A stretch of 64,000 nucleotides of DNA, from the NCBI GenBank assembly GCA_965227455.1, contig OZ245752.1:4340001-4404000 (forward strand). The letters are read 5' to 3'. This DNA is from JABDIP01 sp965227455. GTDB lineage: Bacteria; Pseudomonadota; Alphaproteobacteria; DSM-16000; Inquilinaceae. Each line of letters starts with the position of its first letter. Position 1 is the stretch's first letter. Of this stretch, positions 7,760 through 15,773 are shown in pieces. Made by a program: the position numbers and the translations under genes. Below the pieces are notes generated by a model. That model was not told the DNA's origin, did not search any database, and saw nothing but the letters and a program-made list of their open reading frames with translations.

Positions 7760-9010
7760 TTACTGCGCCTGGGCCGCCAGCAGCGAGTCGATGTACCGGC
7801 CCTGGAACAGGGAAATCCCCATATTGTAGCCGATCTGCAGGGCGGTCTGGCTCTCGCACCGGCACATGATGATGCGGGCGACGCCGGTGCCGCGCACCGC
7901 CTTCTCCAGGGCGGCGATGGCGTCCTTGCTCATGCCGCTCATCAGATCGTCGCTGCATTGCATCTTCAGCAGGTCGACGCCCAGCTGCTCCCGGTCCACA
8001 TAGGGCAGGGTCATGTGGTTCAGCCCGTCCAGGCAGACCCGGAATCCGAGTTCGCGCAGATATTCGCGGGCGAACAGATACGCCGCCATGTCGGAGAAGA
8101 TGTCGATGTGCTGGAACTCGATGATCAGGCGGCCGCGGGCCCCGGCGCCCAGCGCCTGCTCGAAGCGTCGGAACTCCGGCGACAGCACCGTCGACACGTT
8201 GAGGTTCAGGCTGAAGGCCGACTCGGTTTTGGTGTGGTCGCGGGCGACCTGGCGCAGCACGCGGCTGTCCAGGGTCCGCGTCAGGCGCTGGAACAGCCAG
8301 GGGTCCGACGCGAGCGTCACGCCCGGCAGCAGGGTGCGGCCGAGTTCGTCGATCGAGACGAACATCTCATGGAAGACGACCTCCGGGGCGTCGTCCGGGG
8401 TGACGGCGCAGATCGGCTGGTTGCGCACGATGGCCGACAGATCCGCGGTGGCCAGGGCTTGTTCCAGCTGGTCGAGCTGTACCGGAGTCAGGGCACGGCC
8501 GCCGGTCAGCTCCGGCCCGGCCGTCGCGTCCAGGAGCTTCTGGCTTTCCTGGCGGTGCGCTTCGCCGATCTCGAACAGGCGTCGGGTCAGGGCGACGAAT
8601 TGCGGGTAGTCGCGCTCCAGGATGTACCAGGTGCAGAAGCCGCTCTCGGGATCGTCATCGGAGCGCCGGGTCACCGGATCGTCGCTGAACATCTGGCGCA
8701 GCCGCAGCACTGTCGCGTCCAGGGCATCGATGCGGCTGTCGTCGCAGATATAGACGATGTCGCCTGCCGCGGTGCGGTAGAGCTGGCCTTCGAACCCGCT
8801 GACCATTTCCTCGAAATGGGTCAGCGCCGTCTCGAGCTGCTGCTCGCGCCGGTTCTGGCCGCTCAGCCGCGACAGGTGGATGTGCAGGGCCAGACGGCCG
8901 GCGAGGTTGCGCTCCAGCCGGACGGCATGGTCCAGCAGGGCGTATTCCTGATTGCTCACGGGCGGCGCGCTGATATCGAGTGCCCCTTGCAATGGTGCGG
9001 CGGCGGTCAT
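7760..9010 (-). CDS. Degenerate EAL-domain protein
   Basis: A 416-residue soluble protein. The C-terminal half (about 190-410) has the layout of an EAL phosphodiesterase: VVFHEMFVSID in place of YEAL, SLNLNVSTVLSPEF, RLIIEFQHIDIFSD, GVDLLKMQ and the closing GYNMGISLFQGRYID. The EAL triplet is changed to HEM and the catalytic DDFG segment is replaced by CLDGLNHM, so it is probably unable to hydrolyse cyclic-di-GMP and may act as a sensor or scaffold. The N-terminal part (about 20-170) is helical and unrecognised. ATG at 9010 is preferred; an extension to 9070 is possible. No partner gene is evident. Confidence 0.78.
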   Translation of the reverse strand: MTAAAPLQGALDISAPPVSNQEYALLDHAVRLERNLAGRLALHIHLSRLSGQNRREQQLETALTHFEEMVSGFEGQLYRTAAGDIVYICDDSRIDALDATVLRLRQMFSDDPVTRRSDDDPESGFCTWYILERDYPQFVALTRRLFEIGEAHRQESQKLLDATAGPELTGGRALTPVQLDQLEQALATADLSAIVRNQPICAVTPDDAPEVVFHEMFVSIDELGRTLLPGVTLASDPWLFQRLTRTLDSRVLRQVARDHTKTESAFSLNLNVSTVLSPEFRRFEQALGAGARGRLIIEFQHIDIFSDMAAYLFAREYLRELGFRVCLDGLNHMTLPYVDREQLGVDLLKMQCSDDLMSGMSKDAIAALEKAVRGTGVARIIMCRCESQTALQIGYNMGISLFQGRYIDSLLAAQAQ

Positions 9011-9171
9011 GGTCCCCAAACCCTGTATGGCCTGACAAAATGCCGGGCCGCCGCATATCGGCGACGGCAATTCGGCGCATCTTCAGGTCACCGCAAAATC
9101 GTTAAAGTGGGCTGAATTACAATTTTTCCCAATCCGTGCGGAGGGTTGCGAGCGGCCCCCGCCGGACCGGG

Positions 9172-9633
9172 TTACTCCAGGCCCGGATCCTCGTGGCGAT
9201 GCAGGCGTCCGGCCGCCGCGGCGGCGAAGCGCAGCAGCACTGACCGGCGGCGGCCGGCGCTCAGCGGCTGTTCCGGCGCGGCCCGCTCTATCGACGCCTC
9301 ATAGGCATCGGCGATCATCAGCCCGCAGCTCTCGGGGATCAACTCCAGCGGGAAATCGGCACCGACGGCGAAGTAGAACAGGTCGCAATAGGCACGGTAC
9401 TCCGGCCACTTGCTGTCGGCGCGAAAATCCGCGATCGAGCTCTTCACTTCCACGATGGTGAATTTGCCCTTGGCGTCGACCGCGACGATGTCGGCCCGGC
9501 GGCCGCCCTTCAGCGTGAACTCGGTCAGGCTGGTCAAACCGTGGGCGGACAGCATGCGGCGAACGCCCCGTTTGATCTCCGAGGCTGTGTCCCCGATCGC
9601 CGTATTGGTTAAGATTTGCGGCGTTTCAGCCAT
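9172..9633 (-). CDS. mmcB: MmcB family DNA repair protein
   Basis: A 153-residue protein of the alphaproteobacterial MmcB family, implicated in resistance to mitomycin C-type DNA damage. It has a PD-(D/E)XK nuclease-like core: E38, D48 in GGRRADIVAVD and E62-V-K64 in TIVEVKSS, followed by DFRADSKWPEYRAYCDLFYF, typical of the family. Length is normal. The upstream region carries a perfect alphaproteobacterial LexA box 16-30 bp before the start, so SOS induction is expected, as known for mmcB in Caulobacter. It is monocistronic as far as can be seen and divergent from the secreted protease. Confidence 0.9.
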   Translation of the reverse strand: MAETPQILTNTAIGDTASEIKRGVRRMLSAHGLTSLTEFTLKGGRRADIVAVDAKGKFTIVEVKSSIADFRADSKWPEYRAYCDLFYFAVGADFPLELIPESCGLMIADAYEASIERAAPEQPLSAGRRRSVLLRFAAAAAGRLHRHEDPGLE

Positions 9634-9648
9634 GTCCGCAGGGCCGAT

Positions 9649-9663
9649 GTTCCGTTTTCGTTC
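9649..9663 (-). promoter_or_regulatory. LexA (SOS) box upstream of mmcB
   Basis: GTTCCGTTTTCGTTC matches the alphaproteobacterial LexA consensus GTTC-N7-GTTC exactly. It lies 16 bp upstream of the mmcB start codon, where a repressor would block the promoter. Confidence 0.85.
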
Positions 9664-9665
9664 CG

Positions 9666-9681
9666 TTAACGAACAATTTAC
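9666..9681. promoter_or_regulatory. Near-consensus CtrA-like site
   Basis: TTAACGAACAATTTAC is TTAA-N7-TTTAC, one mismatch from the CtrA consensus TTAA-N7-TTAAC. It adjoins the LexA box in the mmcB/protease spacer. It may be chance in an AT-rich spacer. Confidence 0.3.
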
Positions 9682-9722
9682 CAGACCACAAATCTGCTTT
9701 CCAGATCAGTGACATTTTTAGA

Positions 9723-9752
9723 TTGCCAGCATTTGATACGAATTTATATAAT
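9723..9752 (+). promoter_or_regulatory. Sigma-70 promoter of the protease gene
   Basis: A -35 box TTGCCA at 9723-9728 and a -10 box TATAAT at 9747-9752 are separated by 18 bp. This would start transcription near 9760, about 60 bp before the protease start codon. Confidence 0.65.
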
Positions 9753-9820
9753 AGTAATAGAAAGAGTTAACGCATCGTCGTGCCATGAATGCGGCGGGCA
9801 GCCAGGAAGGCGCAACAAGA

Positions 9821-10657
9821 ATGAAAAAACCCCCGTTCGGTACGACGCTTGCCGCCGCGTTCTCTATTGTCGCTATGCTGTTTTCCGTCTCGGCGCTTGC
9901 CGAGAGCAGCGACCGAAAGCTGCACGCCCTCTTCGGCAAGGATGACAGGATCTTCGTGGTGCCGGAAGGCATGCCCTGGAGTGCGGTCGGCAAGCTGACC
10001 TTCCGGGGGGCCGGCCATTGCTCCGGCGCCATGGTCAGCCCGCGCGTCGTCCTGACCGCCGCCCATTGCCTGTTCACCGAGCGCGACGGCGCCCTGCTCG
10101 ATCCGCCGACCCGCTTCCTGGCCGGCGTGCATATGGGCCGCCACGCCGCCGAGGCGGAAGTGGTCTCCTACTGGGTGTCGACCGACTACGACTACATATC
10201 CTTCCTCAACACGTCGGAGATGGACGGGCTGGATTACGCCTTCGTGCTGCTGGCGGAGCCGATCGGCGACGAGGTCGGATACTTCAAGGTGCACGAGCTG
10301 ATCGCCGAGGAGATCGAAGGGGCGGTGAGCCGGGAATGGGAAAAGATCACCCAGGCCGGCTACAGCGGCGACACCGAGTATCAACTCTCCGCCCATGTCG
10401 ATTGCGTGATCGTGGATTATTACAGCGACAACACGATCTCCCATGAATGCGACACGCTGCCGGGCGATAGCGGCTCGCCGATCTTCATCGAGCGCGACGG
10501 CGAATATCAGGTGATCGCCCTCGACTCCGCCGTCTATGCCGGCGCCCGGCCGAACAACATCGCCGTTGACAGCCGGGCCTTCGCCCGGGACCTGGCCGAT
10601 TTCATCCGGCGGCACGAGCCGATCACTGATCTGGCCCTGTGGCCGGCGGGGCAATAG
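9821..10657 (+). CDS. Secreted trypsin-like serine protease
   Basis: A 278-residue chymotrypsin-fold (S1) protease. A signal peptide (residues 1-27, ending SVSALA) targets it to the periplasm or outside. The triad is complete: H82 in VVLTAAHC, D138 in GLDYAFVLL and S217 in LPGDSGSP. Cys pairs C67/C83 and C195/C210 sit where S1 disulfides are expected. ATG at 9821 follows AGGAAGG by about 10 nt; an upstream in-frame Met at 9785 lacks this. There is no PDZ or transmembrane domain, unlike DegP, so it resembles V8-like or trypsin-like secreted enzymes. The substrate is unknown. Confidence 0.86.
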   Translation: MKKPPFGTTLAAAFSIVAMLFSVSALAESSDRKLHALFGKDDRIFVVPEGMPWSAVGKLTFRGAGHCSGAMVSPRVVLTAAHCLFTERDGALLDPPTRFLAGVHMGRHAAEAEVVSYWVSTDYDYISFLNTSEMDGLDYAFVLLAEPIGDEVGYFKVHELIAEEIEGAVSREWEKITQAGYSGDTEYQLSAHVDCVIVDYYSDNTISHECDTLPGDSGSPIFIERDGEYQVIALDSAVYAGARPNNIAVDSRAFARDLADFIRRHEPITDLALWPAGQ

Positions 10658-10746
10658 CGAACCGGACCGGCTCGCGATGGAGACCGCGGGACGCGCCGGA
10701 ATCGAGCTAAGTGCAGAGAATTGTTGGGGAATCGCCAAGTATTTTC

Positions 10747-10775
10747 TTGACAAATTTGAGCAATAATTGAATAAT
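10747..10775 (+). promoter_or_regulatory. Strong sigma-70 promoter before the small membrane gene
   Basis: A consensus -35 TTGACA (10747-10752), 17-bp spacing and AATAAT as -10 (10770-10775). It lies within a conspicuously AT-rich spacer, upstream of the gene starting at 10872. Confidence 0.72.
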
Positions 10776-10777
10776 CG

Positions 10778-10793
10778 TTAACGAATTGTTAAC
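10778..10793. promoter_or_regulatory. Perfect CtrA box
   Basis: TTAACGAATTGTTAAC fits TTAA-N7-TTAAC exactly, the site of the alphaproteobacterial cell-cycle regulator CtrA. It begins 2 bp after the -10 box, over the expected transcription start, a position typical of repression rather than activation. Confidence 0.7.
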
Positions 10794-10871
10794 CGTGACT
10801 CGCGAGCGGACGAACAATTCCAAAACATGGTTAACGCGGTTGTTCGTCAACACCTGGGGAGGCGGTTGGCA

Positions 10872-11225
10872 ATGTCTGACTTGGCGGTCGAAGCTGTTGC
10901 ATTTGTCGTTACAGTCACGCTTCTGCTTTATTTCCTCGTGATTGCAATCCAGGGCTCCGCCCTGCTGGCGCAGAGCGTGGTTAGCCGCAAGCTGCCGCCG
11001 AAGATCTATTTCTCCGATGTGTGCCAGAACCTCGGCGTTGCCATTCCGATCGCCGGCTTCCTCTTCCACTCGCTGGACCTGATGGTGGTGGGGGCCCTGT
11101 TCCTGGCGATCGGCATCCTGACGGCGGAACGGCGCTATCGCGAGAACCGCGTCGTCGACCTCTCGCTCGCCGTCACCGCCATTCTCAGCATCGGCTCGCT
11201 CGGCATCGTCAACTCGTTGGTCTGA
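10872..11225 (+). CDS. Small three-helix membrane protein
   Basis: A 117-residue protein with hydrophobic segments at about residues 8-30, 55-70, 72-85 and 97-115. The loop QSVVSRKLPPKIYFSDVCQN lies between the first two. I do not recognise the family. ATG at 10872 (MSDLAVEAVAF) has GGGGAGG about 10 nt upstream; an in-frame Met at 10827 does not. It is preceded by a consensus promoter and a perfect CtrA box, suggesting cell-cycle-timed expression. It is followed by a palindromic repeat and the convergent denD gene. Confidence 0.7.
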   Translation: MSDLAVEAVAFVVTVTLLLYFLVIAIQGSALLAQSVVSRKLPPKIYFSDVCQNLGVAIPIAGFLFHSLDLMVVGALFLAIGILTAERRYRENRVVDLSLAVTAILSIGSLGIVNSLV

Positions 11226-11257
11226 CCGCCGGCTGGGTTCGGCCTCCCTTTCTAGCC

Positions 11258-11332
11258 GTCCTTCCTGCGGAAGCGGGAATCTGGAGCCGTTTGAGCTGGG
11301 CCCATCGAGATTCCCGCTTTCGCGGGAATGAC
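11258..11332. repeat. Dispersed GC-rich palindromic element, copy B
   Basis: The left arm GTCCTTCCTGCGGAAGCGGG (11258 onward) pairs with a right arm ending CCCGCTTTCGCGGGAATGAC at 11332. Together they make an imperfect inverted repeat of about 28 bp per arm. It is the same family as copy A at 1159-1237. It lies between convergent genes and may serve as a bidirectional terminator. Confidence 0.65.
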
Positions 11333-11348
11333 ACCGGAGAGCGAGTCC

Positions 11349-12326
11349 CTACCCCAGATCGTCCTCGATGAAGGCGCGGATGATGCTTGCCATGTCCGGG
11401 TCGGCCTCGAAGCCCAGCGCCAGACCCTGGGCCGGGTCGAACCAGCCGGGCCAGCCGGCGACGATGCTCTGGATCAGGGCGTCGGGTTCGAAGCGGATGC
11501 GGGCCACCGGCTCCTCGCCGGCGACCTGACGCAGGGCCTCGATCATCTCCTCCACGCTGACGCTCAGCCCCGGCAGGGTGATGCTGCGGCTGTCGCCCAG
11601 CGCCGAGGCCGGCAGATCGTTGGCCCGCAGGAAGGCCTCCACCACCCGCCGCGGCGACAGGATCCACATGGTGGCCTCCGGGCCGACCGGACAGATGCTC
11701 TCCTTGCCGGTCAGGGGCTCTCGGATGATGCCGCTGGCGAAGGAGGATGCCGCCTTGTTGGCCTTGCCGGGCCGCACCACGATGGTCGGCAGCCTGAGCG
11801 CCCGGCCGTCGATGAAGCCCTTGCGGCTGTAGTCGTTGACCAGCAGTTCCGCCGCCGCCTTCTGGGTGCCGTAGGAGGTCAGCGGCGTCAGCGCGCTGTC
11901 GTCGCGAATGGTCCGCGGCATGCCGCCGCCGAACACCGCCACCGAGCTGGCGAAGACCAGGCGCGGCGGGGTCGGCAGCCGGCGGCAGGCCTCCAGCAGA
12001 TGCCGCGTGCCGTCGAGATTGACCCGCATGCCGAGATCGAAATCGGCCTCCGCCGCGCCGCTGACGACGGCCGCCAGATGGAAGACGAGCCCGGTCGCGT
12101 CGTCGAGGACAGAACCGAACAGCCCTGGATCGGCGATGTCGCCGGTCACCACCGTGAGGCGCGGGTCGACCGGCATGGCCGGGTCCGGCGGCATGGCGTC
12201 CAGGGCTACCACCTGCTCGATCGGCTCGGCTGCGCCCGACGGGCCGGTGATGCTGTCGCGCGCCAGCAGCGCCGATACGATGCGCCGGCCGATGAACCCG
12301 GTCCCGCCGGTGACGACGATCTTCAT
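11349..12326 (-). CDS. denD: D-erythronate dehydrogenase (NAD-dependent epimerase/dehydratase family)
   Basis: A 325-residue short-chain dehydrogenase of the extended type. The NAD-binding GGTGFIG is at residues 7-13 and the catalytic S127/S128-Y152-x3-K156 in FASS and SYGTQK. The stretch INDYSRKGFIDGRALRLPT (here VNDYSRKG...) and RPGKANKAASSFASGIIREP is characteristic of DenD, which oxidises D-erythronate to 2-keto-D-erythronate in four-carbon sugar acid catabolism. Length is typical. It is divergent, across 114 bp, from an FAH-family gene. The usual kinase/isomerase partners (DenK, OtnC, OtnI) are not present here, so the substrate could be a related acid. Confidence 0.8.
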   Translation of the reverse strand: MKIVVTGGTGFIGRRIVSALLARDSITGPSGAAEPIEQVVALDAMPPDPAMPVDPRLTVVTGDIADPGLFGSVLDDATGLVFHLAAVVSGAAEADFDLGMRVNLDGTRHLLEACRRLPTPPRLVFASSVAVFGGGMPRTIRDDSALTPLTSYGTQKAAAELLVNDYSRKGFIDGRALRLPTIVVRPGKANKAASSFASGIIREPLTGKESICPVGPEATMWILSPRRVVEAFLRANDLPASALGDSRSITLPGLSVSVEEMIEALRQVAGEEPVARIRFEPDALIQSIVAGWPGWFDPAQGLALGFEADPDMASIIRAFIEDDLG

Positions 12327-12440
12327 GAACTCCCTCCCCGCTTAGCACGGCTGTTTTCGCCGGCTTCAATTCCTCCTACCATATCGGCAAGCATTGCGGG
12401 GAGGCACCATGTATCCAGGATCGGCGAAGGGCCGGCGCCC

Positions 12441-13619
12441 ATGACCTTGCGTCTGTCGAGCGAGTCTTGCCTGCCGGAGGACGGAACCGCCGGCACGCTG
12501 GTCGGCCGGGTCTGGCGGCCCGGCGACCCGGCCGGACCGGCGGTGGTCCGGCTCGACGGGGACGGCGTCAGCGATATCAGCCGGTCGCTGCCCACCATGG
12601 CCGATGTCCTGAACGCGGCGGATCCGGCCGGCGCGGTGCGCGACGCGCCCGGCGAACCGCTGGGCGACCTCGCCACCATCCTGGAGAACTCCGCGCCGGA
12701 TGCCCGCGACGAGCAGCAGCCCTGGTTCCTCGCCCCGTGCGACCTGCAGGCGCTGAAGGCGAGCGGGGTGACCTTCGTCGAGAGCCTGCTGGAGCGGGTG
12801 ATCGAGGAACAGGCCCATGGCGACCTCGCACGGGCGGAGGCGATCCGCGGCCGGGTGATGGACACCATCGGCGGCGATCTGAAGCAAATCCGCCCGGGAT
12901 CGGACGGCGCCATGCGCCTGAAGGAGTTGCTGATCGAGCAGGGCGCCTGGTCGCAATATCTGGAGGTCGGCATCGGCCCGGATGCGGAGATCTTCACCAA
13001 GGCGCAGCCGATGTCGGCGGTCGGACTGGGGGCCGAGGTCGGGGTCCACAAGGACTCCGCCTGGAACAATCCGGAGCCCGAAGTGGTGATGGCGGCCGGT
13101 GCCGATGGCCGCACGGTCGGGGCTACCCTGGGCAACGACGTCAATCTGCGCGATGTGGAGGGCCGCAGCGCCCTGCTGCTGGGCCGAGCCAAGGACAACA
13201 ACGCATCCTGCGCCATCGGCCCGTTCCTGCGGCTGTTCGACGACACCTTCGGCATAGAGGATGTGCGCCGGGCGGTCCTGACCATGACCGTGGAGGGGAC
13301 CGACGGCTACCGCCTGGCCGGCTCCAGCTCCATGGAACGGATCAGCCGCGACCCGCTCGACCTCGTCGGCCAGACCATCGGGCCCAGTCACGCCTATCCG
13401 GACGGTCTGATGCTGTTCCTCGGCACCATGTTCGCGCCGGTCGAGGATCGCGACGCGCCGGGCCAGGGTTTCACCCACAAGATCGGCGATGTGGTGACCA
13501 TCCACACGCCGGCCCTCGGCGCCCTGGTCAATCGAGTCACCACCAGCGACCGGGCGCCCCGCTGGACGTTTGGCGCCGGCGCCCTGATGCGCAACCTGGC
13601 CGCACGTGGGCTGTTGTGA
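12441..13619 (+). CDS. Fumarylacetoacetate hydrolase family protein
   Basis: A 392-residue member of the long branch of the FAH superfamily, which hydrolyses, decarboxylates or dehydrates 2-keto acids using Mg2+. The likely metal ligands are E212 and E214 in NNPEPEVV and D233 in GNDVNLRD. The segment LEVGIGPDAEIFTKAQPMSAVG is strongly conserved in 2-keto-3-deoxy sugar acid dehydratase-like members. The start at 12441 is the first Met giving a normal length; a very long upstream open frame antisense to denD is discarded. Divergence from denD suggests a joint role in sugar-acid catabolism. Exact substrate unknown. Confidence 0.78.
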   Translation: MTLRLSSESCLPEDGTAGTLVGRVWRPGDPAGPAVVRLDGDGVSDISRSLPTMADVLNAADPAGAVRDAPGEPLGDLATILENSAPDARDEQQPWFLAPCDLQALKASGVTFVESLLERVIEEQAHGDLARAEAIRGRVMDTIGGDLKQIRPGSDGAMRLKELLIEQGAWSQYLEVGIGPDAEIFTKAQPMSAVGLGAEVGVHKDSAWNNPEPEVVMAAGADGRTVGATLGNDVNLRDVEGRSALLLGRAKDNNASCAIGPFLRLFDDTFGIEDVRRAVLTMTVEGTDGYRLAGSSSMERISRDPLDLVGQTIGPSHAYPDGLMLFLGTMFAPVEDRDAPGQGFTHKIGDVVTIHTPALGALVNRVTTSDRAPRWTFGAGALMRNLAARGLL

Positions 13620-13647
13620 TGCAGCGTGTTTCGGCGGAGATGCGGAC

Positions 13648-14529
13648 ATGACCGACCTTGTCTATCGCGACTACGACCAGCCGAGCCTGGACAGCCAGTA
13701 CAACAATCGCGGCCGGGTGCCGGAATGCGAGGCCTTCCTGTCGGGCTATGCGTCGGACAGCGCGGCGGCACGGTCTTCCCTCTCCTCGCGGCTGGACGTG
13801 CCCTACGATCCGGACTCATCGCAGACGCTGGACATCTTTCTGCCGGCCGGCGGGGCCAAGGCGGCGCCGCTCCACGTCTTCTTCCATGGCGGCTATTGGA
13901 AGTCGCTCAGCAAGTCGGAATTCAGCTTTGTCGCCGGGCCGATCACCGAAGCCGGCGGCATTGCCGTAGTGGTCGATTACGGGCTGATCCCCTCCATCGA
14001 CATGGACGAGCTGGTCCGGCAATGCCGCGCCTCGGTGGCCTGGCTACACCGCAATGCGTGGAGATTCGGCGGCGATGCGGAGCGCCTGACCATCTCCGGC
14101 CATTCCGCCGGCGGCCATATCGTGGCCATGGTCGCGGCCACCGACTGGTCGGGCGGATACGACCTGCCGGCCACGACCGTGCGGGGCGGCGTGGCGATCA
14201 GCGGCCTGTTCGACCTGGAGCCGATCCGGCTGAGCTTCGTCAACGAGGAGCTTCAACTGGGTGAGGAGGAGGCACGGCGCAACAGCCCGGTGCATATGCC
14301 GCCGCCCCCGGACATGCCGATGGTCGTCGCCTATGGCGGCGATGAATCCGAGGAATACGCCCGGCAGTCGGCGATCTATGCCGACCATCTGCGCGGCCAT
14401 GGCCTGGCGCCGGATCTGCGCCCCATCGCCGGCCGGAACCATTTCAGCATTGCCGCCGACCTGAAGGATCCGGGCTCGGAGATGAGCCGGCTCGTCCTCG
14501 ACCAGATGGGCCTCGCCGCGGCCGGCTAG
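13648..14529 (+). CDS. Alpha/beta hydrolase, arylformamidase-like
   Basis: A 293-residue soluble hydrolase. The oxyanion motif HGGYW (80-84) with nucleophile S153 in GHSAGGH, acid D232 and base H265 in GRNHFS makes a full triad. HGGYW is typical of kynurenine formamidase (arylformamidase) and related esterases. The N-terminal YDQPSLDSQYNNRGRVP is also typical of that group. No other tryptophan catabolism genes are adjacent, so the substrate remains open. It starts 29 bp after the FAH gene on the same strand and is probably co-transcribed. Confidence 0.78.
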   Translation: MTDLVYRDYDQPSLDSQYNNRGRVPECEAFLSGYASDSAAARSSLSSRLDVPYDPDSSQTLDIFLPAGGAKAAPLHVFFHGGYWKSLSKSEFSFVAGPITEAGGIAVVVDYGLIPSIDMDELVRQCRASVAWLHRNAWRFGGDAERLTISGHSAGGHIVAMVAATDWSGGYDLPATTVRGGVAISGLFDLEPIRLSFVNEELQLGEEEARRNSPVHMPPPPDMPMVVAYGGDESEEYARQSAIYADHLRGHGLAPDLRPIAGRNHFSIAADLKDPGSEMSRLVLDQMGLAAAG

Positions 14530-14701
14530 TCCGTCTCCATCAGGGGGCCGGCCCGGATGTCCGCGCACTAAGGAAAACAATTTCGTCGGGTTTTGCCGCC
14601 TGCTCCGTGAAAGGGACAGCGCGTGCCGATCGGCATGCGCGGTTCGGGCCGGCGAACGACCAGCGCGGCTCGATCGAATCGTTCAAGAGAAGGAGTTCGT
14701 C

Positions 14702-15028
14702 ATGATCGATTTCCGAGCCTTCCGCCTGATCGCCATGGCGGCGGTTTCCGCGGTCGCCCTCGCCGCGGTACCGGCGCAGGCCGAGGACGGGTCCGGCCCG
14801 TGGCCTGAGATCCTCGACGCCCGGCAGGATTATCGCGCCGACAATCGGGATCTGCGCCAGGAATTCCGGGTCGAGCGCCGCGAGGACCGCATCGGCTGGC
14901 ACAATGGCGAGTATGACAGCGCCGGCGAATTCGCCCGTGACCGCGCCGGCGACCGCCATTCCGCGCGTCAGCAGCACCGGATCGACCGGCGCGACTTCCG
15001 CCAGGATCTGCGTCAGATCCGCCACTGA
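14702..15028 (+). CDS. Small secreted charged protein
   Basis: A 108-residue protein with a clear signal peptide (MIDFRAFRLIAMAAVSAVAL, cleavage after AQA near residue 27). The mature part is very rich in Arg, Asp, Glu, Gln and His in helical repeats (DLRQEFRVERREDRIGW, DRRDFRQDLRQIRH). It is probably periplasmic. I recognise no domain. AGAAGGAG lies about 7 nt before the start. A hairpin follows the gene and the sigma-factor operon begins about 150 bp downstream; a functional link with that stress-type operon is possible but unproven. Confidence 0.68.
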   Translation: MIDFRAFRLIAMAAVSAVALAAVPAQAEDGSGPWPEILDARQDYRADNRDLRQEFRVERREDRIGWHNGEYDSAGEFARDRAGDRHSARQQHRIDRRDFRQDLRQIRH

Positions 15029-15047
15029 CACCCTGCGATGGGAGGCC

Positions 15048-15079
15048 GGCCGATCTCCGGGCGGCTCCGGGGATCGGCC
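15048..15079 (+). terminator. Hairpin after the small secreted protein gene
   Basis: GGCCGATCTCC at 15048-15058 pairs with GGGGATCGGCC at 15069-15079, with one mismatch and a 10-nt loop. There is no U-tract. Its position argues that the downstream sigma-factor gene starts after it. Confidence 0.4.
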
Positions 15080-15184
15080 GCCTCTCGCGAAACCGTGCCG
15101 CAGGGTTTTCAGATTTCGCGCGTACAACACTCAGAGGACCCGAGGGAATCCCTCGACCGGCCGGAGAGCGACGGGGCGCATGCA

Positions 15185-15769
15185 TTGAAGGAGGACGCCA
15201 AGCCATGGTCCAGTGCCAAACCATCGCAGGCCTCCGACGACGATGCGCTGATGCGCGCCGTCGGACAGGGCGCGCGCGATGCCTTTGCCGTCCTGATGGA
15301 GCGGCATCTGGACCGGACGCTGGCGCTGGCCACCCGCATCACCGGCAACCGCAACGCGGCCGAGGATGTGGCCCAGGAGGCGTTCCTCAGGGTCTGGAAA
15401 TCCGCCGGGAACTGGCAGCCGGGCCGGGCCCGCTTCACCACCTGGCTGTACCGGGTCACGGTCAATCTGTGCCTGGATCTGCGCCGGCGGCCGGCCTTCG
15501 CGCCCTTGGAACTGATCGGCGACCCGCCGGACCTGTCCGAGGATGCGGTATCGGCCATCGCCCGGCGCCAGCGCAACGCCTTGCTGGAGCGGGAGATCGC
15601 CACCTTGGGCGACCGCCAGCGCGCCGCCCTGGCGCTGTGCTATGCCGGCGGCCTGAGCAATGCCGAGGCGGCCGAGGTGCTGGAAATCAGCGTCGGCGCG
15701 CTGGAAGGGCTTTTGGTGCGCGCCCGACGGAAACTGCGCGAGCGCCTGTCCGGGCAGTTGGAGGATTGA
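15185..15769 (+). CDS. ECF RNA polymerase sigma factor
   Basis: About 194 residues with sigma region 2 (RHLDRTLALATRITGNRNAA, then EDVAQEAFLRVWKSA) and region 4 (LGDRQRAALALCYAGGLSNA, then EAAEVLEISVGALEG). The core is certain but the start is not. TTG at 15185 gives a short, family-like N-terminus, while ATG at 15038 would add 49 unusual residues and run through a hairpin. AAGGAGG at 15188-15194 serves no in-frame start. The next gene begins 4 bp after the stop, and five more follow with 4-bp overlaps or short gaps, so this factor probably autoregulates an envelope-related operon. Confidence 0.86.
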   Translation: MKEDAKPWSSAKPSQASDDDALMRAVGQGARDAFAVLMERHLDRTLALATRITGNRNAAEDVAQEAFLRVWKSAGNWQPGRARFTTWLYRVTVNLCLDLRRRPAFAPLELIGDPPDLSEDAVSAIARRQRNALLEREIATLGDRQRAALALCYAGGLSNAEAAEVLEISVGALEGLLVRARRKLRERLSGQLED

Positions 15770-15773
15770 GGCC

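Noticed and set aside
11328..12440. Long N-terminal extension of the FAH-family frame
   Set aside because: The segment is antisense to denD and unlike the family; the start at 12441 gives the normal length.
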